This document shows, piece by piece, positions 41,538 through 54,200 of a stretch of 64,000 nucleotides of DNA. Source of the DNA: Brachyhypopomus gauderio (taxonomy: Eukaryota; Chordata; Actinopteri; Gymnotiformes; Hypopomidae). The notes below the pieces were generated by a model that had not been told where the DNA came from, made no database searches, and was given only the letters and a program-made list of their open reading frames with translations. The stretch is taken from positions 10,876,886-10,940,885 of the forward strand of contig NC_135228.1 of the NCBI RefSeq assembly GCF_052324685.1, in the 5' to 3' direction. Position 1 is the first letter of the stretch. Every line of letters begins with the position of its first letter. A program made the position numbers and the translations under genes.

Positions 41538-42765
41538 CTCAGGCCGGGTGTGATGGTAACCATGCAGGCTCTGTCCGAAGAGGATCGCAGACTGTGGATG
41601 GAAGCTATGGACGGCAGGGAGCCGGTGTGTTGCCGTGGTTTTCCGCATCACAGCATTAAAGATGGCGGCTGACTTTAAGATCCTGAACCAGTGTGCTGAA
41701 CACTCGGGGCGTCCCCAGAAACACCCCCACTGCACCAAAACGTCCCCAGAAACACCCCCACTGCACCAACACGTCCCCAGAAACACCCCCACTGCACCAA
41801 CACGTCCCCAGAATTACCCCCACTGCACAACCACGTCCCCAGAAACACCCCCACTGCACCAACACGTCCCCAGAAACACCCCCACTGCACCAAAACGTCC
41901 CCAGAAACACCCCCACTGCACCAACACGTCCCCAGAAACACCCCCACTGCACCAAAACGTCCCCAGAAACACCCCCACTGCACCAACACGTCCCCAGAAA
42001 CACCCCCACTGCACCAAAACGTCCCCAGAAACACCCCCACTGCACAAACGCGTCCCCAGAAACACCCCCACTGCACCAAAACGTCCCCAGAAACACCCCC
42101 ACTGCACAAACGCGTCCCCAGAAACACCCCCACTGCACCAACACGTCCCCAGAAACACCCCCACTGCACAACCACGTCCCCAGAAACACCTCCACTGCAC
42201 CAACACGTCCCCAGAAACACCTCCCCTGCACCAACACGTCCCCAGAAACACCCCCACTGCACAACCTCGTCCCCAGAAACACCCCCACTGCACAACCACG
42301 TCCCCAGAAACACCTCCACTGCACCAACACGTCCCCAGAAACACCCCCACTGCACAACCACGTCCCCAGAAACACCCCCACTGCACCAACACGTCCCCAG
42401 AAACACCTCCACTGCACCAACACGTCCCCAGAAACACCCCCACTGCACCAACACGTCCCCAGAAACACCTCCACTGCACCAACACGTCCCCAGAAACACC
42501 CCCACTGCACAACCACATACCGAGAAACACTCCCACTGCACCAACAGTGTTCACGCAGTGCAAATGGAAAAGCAATTGCACAGAATACGGCACCTTATGT
42601 GTTTGCCATGTCGTTTTAACGAAGATTGCACACAGATGTTCTCGCTGCTGCGTGGGGGGCGTGTTTGTAAAACCGAATGTCTTTCTGCCACAGGTGTACA
42701 ACTTGAATCGAGACAGCCAGAATGAAGGAAGTATGTGCTGTGCTGGGCATCTCCATATGTTACAA

Positions 42766-42813
<48 letters not shown>

Positions 42814-42980
42814 GCAGAACTGCCTTGCAATGATAACACATAGCATGTGTGTCATGGTACTTAGTGAGTACGCTTATTCTCTTTCCAGTGGCCCAGTTAG
42901 ATGTGATTGGCTTCAATGTCATCAAGAAGTTCATCCATGCTGTAGAGACAAGAGGTACGTGTGTCTGCATGGGAGCCACT

Positions 42981-43063
<83 letters not shown>

Positions 43064-43243
43064 TGTGTGTGTGTATGAGACATCACTGTAAGTGTGTTTC
43101 TGTATGTGTGTGCCAGTTTGTGATGCATCACTACAGGTGTGTGTGTTTGATGTGCTGTTTCCCATGCTCTTGTGTGTATGTGCTTGTGTGTGTGTGGGTG
43201 GGTAGGTTGGTAGCTTGCGCATGTATGTCTGACTCATAACTAC

Positions 43244-43308
<65 letters not shown>

Positions 43309-45959
43309 GCTCTCATGCTATTCTCCAACAGGCATTGATGAGCAGGGGCTGTACAGGCTAGTCGGAGTCAGCTCACGTGTGCAAAAGCTGCTTAACCTAG
43401 CAATGGGTAAGAAAGCACCTCCAACCCAAACAAAAAAACTGCCCAGAGCATCCAGCAGGTGGGGCTGGTGAGCAACCACGGCACCTAGAGCCATGAGTCA
43501 TGAGAGCAAGCATGTGCTTTTGCTGGCAGTCCAAGACTGCTAACGCCTCTGGGCGATGTGCACAAGCCTGGTGTTGAGTGATGGACACCTTGCTGGTTGG
43601 TTTTTTGCCTGGCACAAAACTGCATTGTGACCCACTCTATGCTATTCTGTAAAACCAGGCATCTGTCAGCAAATGTGAAAGGACTCACTGGTGACAGTTT
43701 TCAGTTCTTCCTCAGATGGTGTACCGTAGAAATGTGTACTTTGAACACCGACACGAATAAACCCCAGTTTAGTGCTATAACATGGTGTTGGTTGGTCATA
43801 ATTAGAATATCAAATTTAAAAAATGGTTGAATATGTACCAAGAGTGCCATACACAGGGTAAAGTTTGAAGTTTTACTGTTTTGCACTTGCAAACATACAT
43901 AAAAAGGTCAGAACTCCCCCTTTAAGCTGCCTTAAAATGGCAAACCAGTTTCTCTTTTCTGGTGAAACCTACACTTGACAAGATTAAATTACATTTAAAT
44001 ATCTAAAAAGTAGACTATAATCTTATACGATTCTGGGGGAAAAAAGATTATCAGGATTTAGATTTACACAAATCTTTTCGCTGGCTAAGAAATGTTTATT
44101 TCCGTACACGGAGTCACAGAGAACGTCAGGGGATTTAATGGTATTAGCTGGAATTCGCTCCGCTGCAATGAAATGACCTCTTTGGTCTGGTATGGTGTGA
44201 GAACGCCAGAAAAGCAGGACCCGCCCCCAACCCACGCCTCAACCAATCAGCAAGCGGAGTCTCGCACCAGGCCGCGTTTCGGGTGTATAGACGCTGGTTC
44301 GAACCCGCTCGCGTGCAAATATCGCGCCGTCGTTGCATCTGATGGCGTCGAGCTGGTGGAGTAGGTGAACATGACCACGCGTTTCCTCTATATTTTTCCC
44401 CCCCGTTAACTCCATCTGTCGCTCTGACATACGAATTGCACGGTACCGCCAGAGAGACTGGCAGTTTTTCAGGAGTGTTTATACAGCCTGCAGATCGCTG
44501 CCAAAATACGGCTGTATGCCTCGCCGTATATTAAATATGCTCACCCATACATTCAAACGCTCACTGGTGAAGATCAGCATGTGTTATTTGGACTTAGAGT
44601 ATAAATGGTTGTTGGATGCATGTGAATGATGTATTAAAACACCAGAAGAAAGTTCCTCTGGAATATCTGACATTCATATGGATTTATTAACATTTTTTAT
44701 TATCACGATGGATTAGATTTGTTAATGATATGTTGCGCCACCCCCGTTTGGACCACAGGCAGCCAGCGCCTGCAGGGACGGGTCAATACTGTACCGTGAA
44801 CCTGTCGTCTCCCCTCAGATCCCAAGACATGTGCTGATGTTGAACTGGATGGCACCGAGTGGGAGATAAAGACAATCACCAGTGCCATCAAACACTACCT
44901 CAGGTACGGCCCTCCGCTTTGACAACACACACACACACACACACACACGGCTCTGCTGGGTACTGCTGAACTTCCCCTGCAAAAGCAAGACACCTGCTGA
45001 TTTGAGGGCCACCAGCTGAGGGAGTTAATCACCCCCACCACCACCACCACCACCACCACCATAACCTCCACCCGCCAGCCTCCTGAACCTCCAATCCACA
45101 CGTGTCCTGTTATCCTGTCAACTGCATGGTGGAGGAATACATGATCTGGAAAATCACTGCATTTTAAATGTATTCTTTTAATATTAAATATGTTTCTGAT
45201 GCATTGTAGATGCCAAAATTCTAAATAAAGTTTACTTATGATTTGTAATGATTAAATAAGCAGATTTTTGGTGTGATTAGTGTGATTTGGTGTGATTAGT
45301 TCCTTCTGTTCAGCCCGACAGCTGTAGCTGGTAGTCTGTGCAGCTGCCTCTCTGACCTCAGTCTCTGTACTTTAGCCTCCGGGTCTGTGGGTAGCTCTCA
45401 CGCCCCTTTTAGCACCTTGTTTGTCTCCATTTGTTTGTTTGTTTGTGTGAATCTATTGTTTCCTCTGCTGACAGGATGCTCCCGGCCCCTCTGATGACCT
45501 ACCAGTACCAGAGAAGCTTCATAAAGGCAGCCAGTGAGTTCAGCTGCTTCTCTTCTTTATCTTGCTTTCCTTTTCTTTCCTCTTCCTTTCCTTTCTTCCT
45601 CTCCCTCTCTCTCTCTCCCTTTTTCCCCCCTCTCTCTCACTCCCTCTCTCTCTCGCCCCCCCCCCCCATGTCCTCCGTGAGCGCACCGTCTCTGTTTCCT
45701 TGTTTTGCCGCCACGCTCTCGCTCCCATGTTCCCCGATAGCTCCGCCCCCGAGGCCAGCTGGTGGCCCCGCCCCATCCCGGTCAGGAGGGGCAGGAAGGC
45801 AGGGCGGGTCAGCTCCATGGAAGAGGAAGGGGATTTTTTACAGCATGGCCTCCGGGGTTCCTTCCTACCGCCTCTAATATGAAGCCCTCGAGGCCCAGCA
45901 CTTCCTCCGCTGACTCTCCCCCTTCCCCTCTGCCCTGCCTTTGGTTTTTCCTAACTTCC

Positions 45960-46005
<46 letters not shown>

Positions 46006-46263
46006 CTCCCTCTGTCTGTCTGTCTGTCTGTGTCTCTCTCTGTCTCTGTCTCTCTCTCTCTCTCTCTCAGATTTGGCACACGGGGCAGTAATGGGGTGAA
46101 TTAAGGATCTTGTCCTCGTGCGAACCCTGGGAGACTCCCCCCCCTCCACACCCCCCCCCCCCCCCTTTCCCTTCTTCATCTCCCCGTCACGGTTATGCGA
46201 ATGAAGGGCATGGTGCCACCTGGAGCCTGCCTCTCGTCTGGAACAGGGAGAGGTTGGGGGGGG

Positions 46264-46297
<34 letters not shown>

Positions 46298-46431
46298 GGG
46301 AGGGAGGGAGGGAGTGTCAGGGGATCGGAATGTCTATGCAAGTGCATTTGCGTGGGCGCTCCAGAGTGGAAGAGCGCATCTGAATTCGGCCCACTCACAC
46401 ACACGACTGAGATAGTGCAGTGATGAAGGTG

Positions 46432-46471
<40 letters not shown>

Positions 46472-46933
46472 AAGTCCACCTCTCTTGCCCCTGGCATTCT
46501 CTGGATCAGGCTCCAGTTTGAGCTGCCCCACCCAGATCTCCACTGCCAAATATCTGCTCTATATTTACACCACCCCCTCCACCGCCCGAGCCCTTACACC
46601 ACCTGTACGCTGCGTGGCGGCTGGGTGAAGCGTGTGTGGACACGGTGCCAGACCTCCGTGTGATCTCCTTCTGCTCACCTCCATCTCTCCCTACACCCGT
46701 CCTCCTGGACCAGGACAGGAGAGCAGGCTCCCGTCCGCAGGGGTCGAGACGGGTCACCGACAGACGGGTCACCGACAGACGGGTCAGCGACAGACGGGTC
46801 ATCCCGGAGGAGAATAGAGGCTTTGTGGCTTAGGTGTGATTATACTTCACGCCAGTAGGAGGCGCTGCCTCTGTGCATGAGGTGGGATGAAAAATAGAAA
46901 CTTGAAAGAAGTAAATGGAGAAAATGGAGAAAG

Positions 46934-46964
<31 letters not shown>

Positions 46965-47097
46965 GCCGTAAGCCATGCCCCCACACACATACACCATGCT
47001 CCCCACTACACACACACACACACACACACATCACGCCCCCCCACTACACACACACAGACGTAAGCCATGCCCCCACACACATACACCATGCTCCCCA

Positions 47098-47161
<64 letters not shown>

Positions 47162-47387
47162 GCCACTCCCTCTTACACACACATAGACCACAGCAGTACT
47201 GTTTAAACTGTCTACAATGGGATGAATGTATAGACTGGTCTCTTCAGCACCTGTCCTGGCAGTCTGTAGACTCTGCTCCTCTACTGTTGGCACTGCTGTG
47301 GTAGACTGAACCCTGGCGAACATTCTGTGAACCCTGGCCGACCTTTTCACAAAACAGATGTTAGGAGAGGCTGTAAATGTGTGCATT

Positions 47388-47442
<55 letters not shown>

Positions 47443-48156
47443 ACACACACAGCCGTGTAATAAATTGCAAATGCTTTATATCTACATTTGTGTTTGTGAA
47501 AAAAACAAAACAAACAAACAACAACAGTGTGTGTTTGTGTGTGTGTTCCGTTTATGTATAATTTTTTTGTATGTAGAAACAACACGACCCTATTTAAATA
47601 TCATGTAAGTGGCAGGTGGAAAAAACAAACATGCAACAACCTCCCCCGGTGAGATGTAACCAGCACAAACAGAGCTCTAACTGCAGGGTTAGGTACCCAT
47701 AGGTACCGCTACAGAGCAGGTCTGCCTCATAAACTGGCAGCAGTGTACGTGTGTGTGAGACGTGCCTGTACCCGCTTGTGCTTACTCAAACAGAGAAACT
47801 GTGGTTTTGCACATTCATAACTGTAACTCTGTCCTGTACAGTTCGTGCCCTCTTTGCGCTCAGGCGAGGGCTGCGTTTGTGCAGGCGTTACTGTGAGCCG
47901 CTTTATTGGGTCATGGATGGGTCCCGGGCGGTTCTGCGCCGATAGAAGTCGGTGATGATCAAGGCCGTATGGGCAGGTCAGCCCGGCCAGCACCGGCTCC
48001 TCTGACTCTAGGTCGTGCTCTCCCTGAACAGAAGCAGGCTTGATCACTCCTGAGAAGGGCTTCCTTAAGACACGGCATCAGAATGCATTAGAAACGTCTT
48101 CCTCTTCAAATCCTTCATCTGCCTCAGTCGTCTTTTCTCTTTCTGTTCCCCTGTCA

Positions 48157-48225
<69 letters not shown>

Positions 48226-51200
48226 AGAGCTGGACACCCCAGAGGCGCGGGTGGAGGAGGTCCACGCCATCGTTCATCGCCTTCCCGAGAAGAACCGGCA
48301 AATGCTGGAGCTGCTTGCCCGGCACTTGGCCAAGTATGTTAAGCCCTGCCCCCTTTGCCCCCCCCGCAAGAGTGTGCATAAATTGACCCCGCCCCTTGCT
48401 AATTTGAATATATTTGATTGGAATGAGGGACCATTGCCATTTTCAGGGGCGTGATTATCCCTGAAGGTTTTCCACAGCTCTGCCAAAGTCATTAGCCCCA
48501 AGTGCGGTTATGACCAGATAGGATTTTTCAACCATTTTCTTTCTTTCGCGTTCACATGAGGCTTAGGTGAGAAGTGAGAGTTGAAGACCACAGCAAAGCA
48601 CAGAGACCCTCCCCCTCCACCAGCTCACAGCTGGACTCCTCAGTACCTCAGTACCTCGGGCCCTTTACACATCTTACGATACATTTGGCTTGAAGACTCA
48701 CAAGTCCATAACTTGTGCAGACACTTCACAAATCGCAGGTTGATAATGACTTTTTCCCTATACAACTTTTTAGAGGAAAAATGTATCACACACAATATAC
48801 ACACACAAAAAGGTGTTTGAAATGGAAACCGTTTGAGGAAAAAGGTTGATAGTGACTTTTCCCTCAAAACTAAAAGCTCAGTTTAATATGGTTTTCCCAC
48901 AGCAAGATTACATGTTATGCACACTTAACATGCTTTGTACTATAAATAGGGAAGTCTAAAACAACTTCTGCAAATGTTTGCCAGAGGGTCTTGTCCAGAG
49001 GGACTTAGATATTTAACAGAATGACAGCATGGCTGCTACTGTTGAGGACGTCAGCCGTGACCTTGGAATTGTTAGCATCGCGCTCTACCTGGGGAACTAC
49101 AGTTACAGTACAGCGTCACGAACAGGAAGTGCTGTGATCACAAGTAACCACAGTGCAGAAAAGTCTTTAAGCATATTATGTCACTCACACCATGGTTGTT
49201 GTTTTCACTTGGTTGTTGTTGTTTGTTTGTTGTTGATTTTGCTTTCGTTTCCAGCGTGGCCAACCACCACCAGCAGAACCTGATGACAGTGGCCAACCTG
49301 GGCGTGGTCTTCGGCCCCACGCTGCTCCGCCCACAGGAGGAGACCGTGGCCGCCATCATGGACATCAAGTTCCAGAACATCGTGGTGGAGATCCTGATAG
49401 AGAACCACGAGAGGGTGAGATCCACCGACCCGGCACTGCGCTCGCTGGGCCGTCGCTCGGCAACGGGCGGCAAGCCGGGAACCCGCGCACACCCCGTCTC
49501 CCAGCGGAGAATCATGAGATCCGCCGCTTGAAGGCCTATTCCTGTGCTGGGCGCTAGCAAGTGTTGCCTGGTGGGCTATTTATCGCTCCGGCTTTAAATA
49601 AGCAGGCGCTGTCTTTGTTTTGGACTGATTTGAGAACAGCCCTCAGGTCAGTACAGTCTAAATACTCAGATTGGTGGGTTTTTTCATTCTGCTGTAAACA
49701 CGTCAGGCGTCTGAGTGCTAACAGCCCGAGTGTGCTGTTCCTTCATTGACACAGACGTGTGAACAGAGCGGATAAAGCCACACAGCATACATACCCAGGT
49801 CTGATCTATTCAAACACACTTGTTCTAGCCACGACACATAACAATAATGCTGTGTGTGTGTGTGTACGTGTGTGTGTGTGTGTGTGTGGTGTTGTGTATA
49901 CGTGTTCGGTTCAGCCATGTCTTAAAGGGCAAGCTGCTGACACGTGGTTGCCATGGCAACCAGCCGTGTGGCAAAGCTCAACTCACGTGTCACATGACCA
50001 GGACTCGGACAGACTGGGTGACTTTACCCAGCACGGTGTCCTCGTTGTCCTCACACGAGCGCTGTGTCCCCCCACAGGGACCCTACACGGGGCCAGTGGC
50101 TTGCCATGAGAAGGACCAAAAAACAGCCATGTAAAAATCTGAAAGACACGCCGATATTAGGACCAGTGTAGGTCAAGATGGTCCAACCCTGTAGCATGAA
50201 AGCAGGGATTGGTAATGGCATTTTTTTTAGAAGACCGTAATGAAAAAAATATATAAGAAAGAAAAACTTTGTGGATACACCAAAACTTTCATTTTCACAT
50301 CTTTGTGCATTTTCTGTTTTTTTTTTTCTTTTGGTGCATCGTAGCAATCCCACTACAGCCCTGCAGAAGTCACGGTCACAACAGGAAACAGCAGTGTGCA
50401 AACGCGAGCAGCGCTTCTCTGCTCCTGCACGCGCTCGCAGAGTGTCTGCAGGCACCCCAGAGCTGACGGGTTCTGCTTTATCTCCTCAGATGAAGAGACA
50501 AAAACACCCAGCCTCCAGTGTACGGCATGGCAGTCACTGTCACCGAGTGGTTGCAGAGAAAAATTCCCCACGCGTCTTATCGGAGAATCAGCTACGTTTA
50601 AAAAAAAAATTGACAACCAAATAGGACAACAGAAATTGTCAAATCAGATAAGTCGGAGATCGAGTTGTGTGGGTCTCGTGTTAAGAAGCTTAACACGAGT
50701 AAAGTGGGAAGTGTTTGTAGATGTGTCGGTCAAACCTTGATGTCCGCTCCCATCTGTGCCATTTGTTGGATTGTGCGAACACTCTGATTGGTCGGACCTC
50801 GTCGCAGACTCATCTAGAATGTCTGTGATTAGTCAGAATGCTCACAGCACACAATCCCAAAAAAACTGTTATTTGTTAGCTGGGTCACTGTAATATTGCA
50901 CAATACTGCAATAACTGTTCCTCAGCTATGTTATGTAGCCCTGCTGCTGACACGTAACAAGTGTTAAGTGTCACGTGTTACTGCAATCTTAATGATTGAG
51001 AAAAACAATATGGGTAATTAACTAGTCGACCTGTTGTGACCTTCATAGGGCTGCGCAATATATCGAATCAATTATCACAATACAGACCTGCAATACCGAT
51101 TCTTCAGAAGGTTACAGTATGCAGATAAGATGTGAGCGTGTTGACCAATCTCAGACATTCCAGATGACTGTTCTAAGAATCATGACTCATGAATGACCGA

Positions 51201-54200
51201 CATGTGCATTCAAACACAAACCCTTCAGATTGCAGGCCATCCTATATCGGCACCAACGTGATTTAGTTTGTCGCAAGGCATGCTGCAATCGCAGCCTACA
51301 CCAGAGTCATTGCAAAATGAGTCGTTTTGTCCAGCGCTAGATCATGGCCCATTTGGTTGGCTTATATGGGAACAGCTTGCTGTACTCTTTCTTCTATAGT
51401 ATGGTGTAATTATTTCTCAGGGCCGGTTTGCATTTGCCTAATTATGCTTTTAAGTAGCAATTACAACATTCTTCTGAAAGTTCTGGCAACGTCAGAACCC
51501 ACAATGACAGGCTAAAATAATAGCTCCTATGAAAAAAAGCACTTCTTTTGCACAGATAAACCTTAAAATACATAATTTCTAGACTAGGTAACACGTGAAC
51601 TGGCAAGTGGGGTACTAATGGGGTACTAATGGTGAAATATGAATGGGAACACAAAAAGCAGAGCTGAAAAGTCTGCAAACAAAGTAAAGAGTGGAGAGCA
51701 GCTCTGGTCCACTGATACAAGGCCAACATCTAAACCAGTCTGCAAGATGTGACAACACGTCTTGGAGGAGATCCGGAAAGACACAAAAACAACATTTAGG
51801 ATGATAAAAGTGATGAATCAGTAAGGAGAATAAGGAGGATTCAGAAGCGAATGCAAGGGCTAAGACAGAGAACGGTCCTGCCGTAGCCTCCGTTACATAC
51901 TCCACCTCCAACGGATGGAGCGGAGAGACGAAGGATGGAGGAAAGGCGTCAGCATGATCACAGGGAGAGAGGGCCTCGTTCAGCAGCTCTGCTGCTCCAC
52001 TTGGGAAAAGGTGAGAGGATTGTGACAGCAAGGCATAGAAGAACAGCGAGAGAACATCATTAGAGAAGACCTGTTAGCCAGAAGACAGCTCTCGTCGCCT
52101 GCCGGAGAGCCAGACATCCCTACTAACCTCAAAGAGTTGATAAGCCACACAAAATCCAAAATAGAGGGTGCTGTATGCATCTTAAGAGACTTGCATTTTA
52201 CAATGGATTTGCTATTATTTGATTTTGTAAGATCTTTGGCAATCTGAGCCGTTTCCCCATCTAATTGGGAACATGTGTATGGCAGGGACGAACAGGAATG
52301 TCTACTGTGTAATGGACAGAGATTTTTTACTTTTGGGTGGTGCAGTGGGGGTGAGGTGGGGGGTCTCATCTGCCCACTGGTAGGCGAGCCTTTGCCCCAG
52401 AGGGAGACACACCCTGGGTCAGCTAGTGAAGACCCCAGTCTTGGGACCACACCTCCTTTGCCTGTTTTCAGATCTAGAGAAATCTAGAGAAAATGGGTTC
52501 CATCCATTTGTTTTAGTCCTCGTATAAAGCAGGACCTAGCAGAGCACGTACAAGCTGCATTATGAACAGAATGGAGAATGAGGAGGAGGGATATATAATA
52601 GTAATGGGGAATGAGGAGGAGGGATATATAATAGTAATTGGGAATGAGGAGGAGGGATATATAATAGTAATTGGGAATGAGGAGGAGGGATATATAATAG
52701 TAATTGGGAATGAGGAGGAGGGATATATAATAGTAATGGGGAATGAGGAGGAGGGATATATAATAGTAATGGGGAATGAGGAGGAGGGATATATAATAGT
52801 AATGGGGAATGAGGAGGAGGGATATATAATAGTAATGGGGATTGAGGAGGAGGGATATATAATAGTAATGGGGAATGAGGAGGAGGGATATATAATAGTA
52901 ATGGGGAATGAGGAGGAGGGATATATAATAGTAATGGGGAATGAGGAGGAGGGATATATAATAGTAATGGAGAATGAGGAGGAGGGATATATAATAGTAA
53001 TGGAGAATGAGGAGGAGGGATATATAATAGTAATGGGGAATGAGGAGGAGGGATATATAATAGTAATGGGGAATGAGGAGGAGGGATATATAATAGTAAT
53101 GGAGAATGAGGAGGAGGGATATATAATAGTAATGGGGAATGAGGAGGAGGGATATATAATAGTAATGGGGAATATACACTATACTGGCAAAGGTATTCGC
53201 GTCTTCCTTCACACTCATATGAACTTGAGTGATCCATGGAATTCTTAATCCATAGGATTTAATATGTCAGCCCACCCTTTGCAGTGATAACACCTAAACT
53301 TTTCTGAGAAGGCTTTCCACAAGGGTCAAGAGTGCGTTTATATTTTACCATTCGTCCAGAAGCGCATTTGCGAGTTCAGACACTGATGTTGGACGAGAAA
53401 ACCTGGCTCACAGTCTCAACACTAATTCATCCCAAAGGTGTTCTGTTGGGTTGAGGTCAGCACTCTATGCAGGCCAGTCAAGTTCATCCACACCAAACTC
53501 ACTCATCCATGTCTTTGTGGTCCATGCGTTGTGCACTGGTGCACAGGAATGTTGGAAGAGGAAGGGGCCATCCCCAAACTGTTCCCACAAAGTTGGGAGC
53601 ATGAAATTGTCCAAAATCTCTTGGTATGCTAAAGCATTACGATTTCCATTTCGAGCCCAAAACACAACCCAACTCCATAATCCCCCTCCACAAAACTTGG
53701 AAAATTCCAGAACAATACTGTTCTCCTGGCAACCCTCAAACCCAGACTCGTCCATCGGATTGCCACGGAGTGCCAAAAGGTCACTCCAGAGAACACGTAT
53801 CCATTGCACTACAGTCCAGTGGCAACATGCTTTGCACCACTGCATCCGACATTTTGCATTGCACTCGGTGATGTAATAAAGTATATCTTATCTTATCTTA
53901 AGGCTTGGTGCAGCTTCTTAGCCATGGAAACCCATTCCATGAAGTTCTCCACACACTGACTTTGAGCTAATCTGAAGCCCACATGAGGTTCGGAGGTCTG
54001 TAGTGATTGACTCTGCAGAAATTTGCTGATCTCTGTGCACTATGCATCTCAGCATCCCCTGACCCCGCCCTGTTGTTTCATGTGGCCTGCCACAAGGCTG
54101 AGATGCTGGTGTTCCCACTCACTTCCTGTTTGTTACAATACCGTGGAATTCCACTGTGGAATATTTAGTACTGAGGAAATATCATGACCGGACTTGATGT

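Larger units (their letters stand above)
45534..48227. other. arhgap26: arhgap26 intron 16, dense simple repeats
   Basis: Contains CT tracts (45560-45655, 45964-46071, 48166-48226), GA tracts (46266-46315, 46453-46471), a 15-bp minisatellite (46748-46802), a duplicated CA-rich block (46951-47160), an AT/GT tract (47389-47438) and poly-C runs. No coding exon was recognised despite several long open frames. Confidence 0.8.

Noticed and set aside
41635..42843. 402-codon open frame and several overlapping long frames rich in Pro/His/Thr or Gly/Val/Cys
   Set aside because: Produced entirely by the stop-free 31-bp minisatellite; open on both strands, lies in intron 11 between well-supported exons, and ends in a CA repeat.
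42551..43239. His-Thr and Cys-Val repeat open frames
   Set aside because: Translations of (CA)n/(TG)n microsatellites.
45874..46497. 207-codon minus-strand frame rich in Arg/Glu and Ser/Leu
   Set aside because: Spans CT, GA and GT simple repeats inside intron 16; composition artefact.
52484..53248. Frames of 225-244 codons with 11-residue repeats ([22 protein letters not shown])
   Set aside because: Artefact of the 33-bp minisatellite; several registers on both strands are open at once and no flanking gene structure supports translation.
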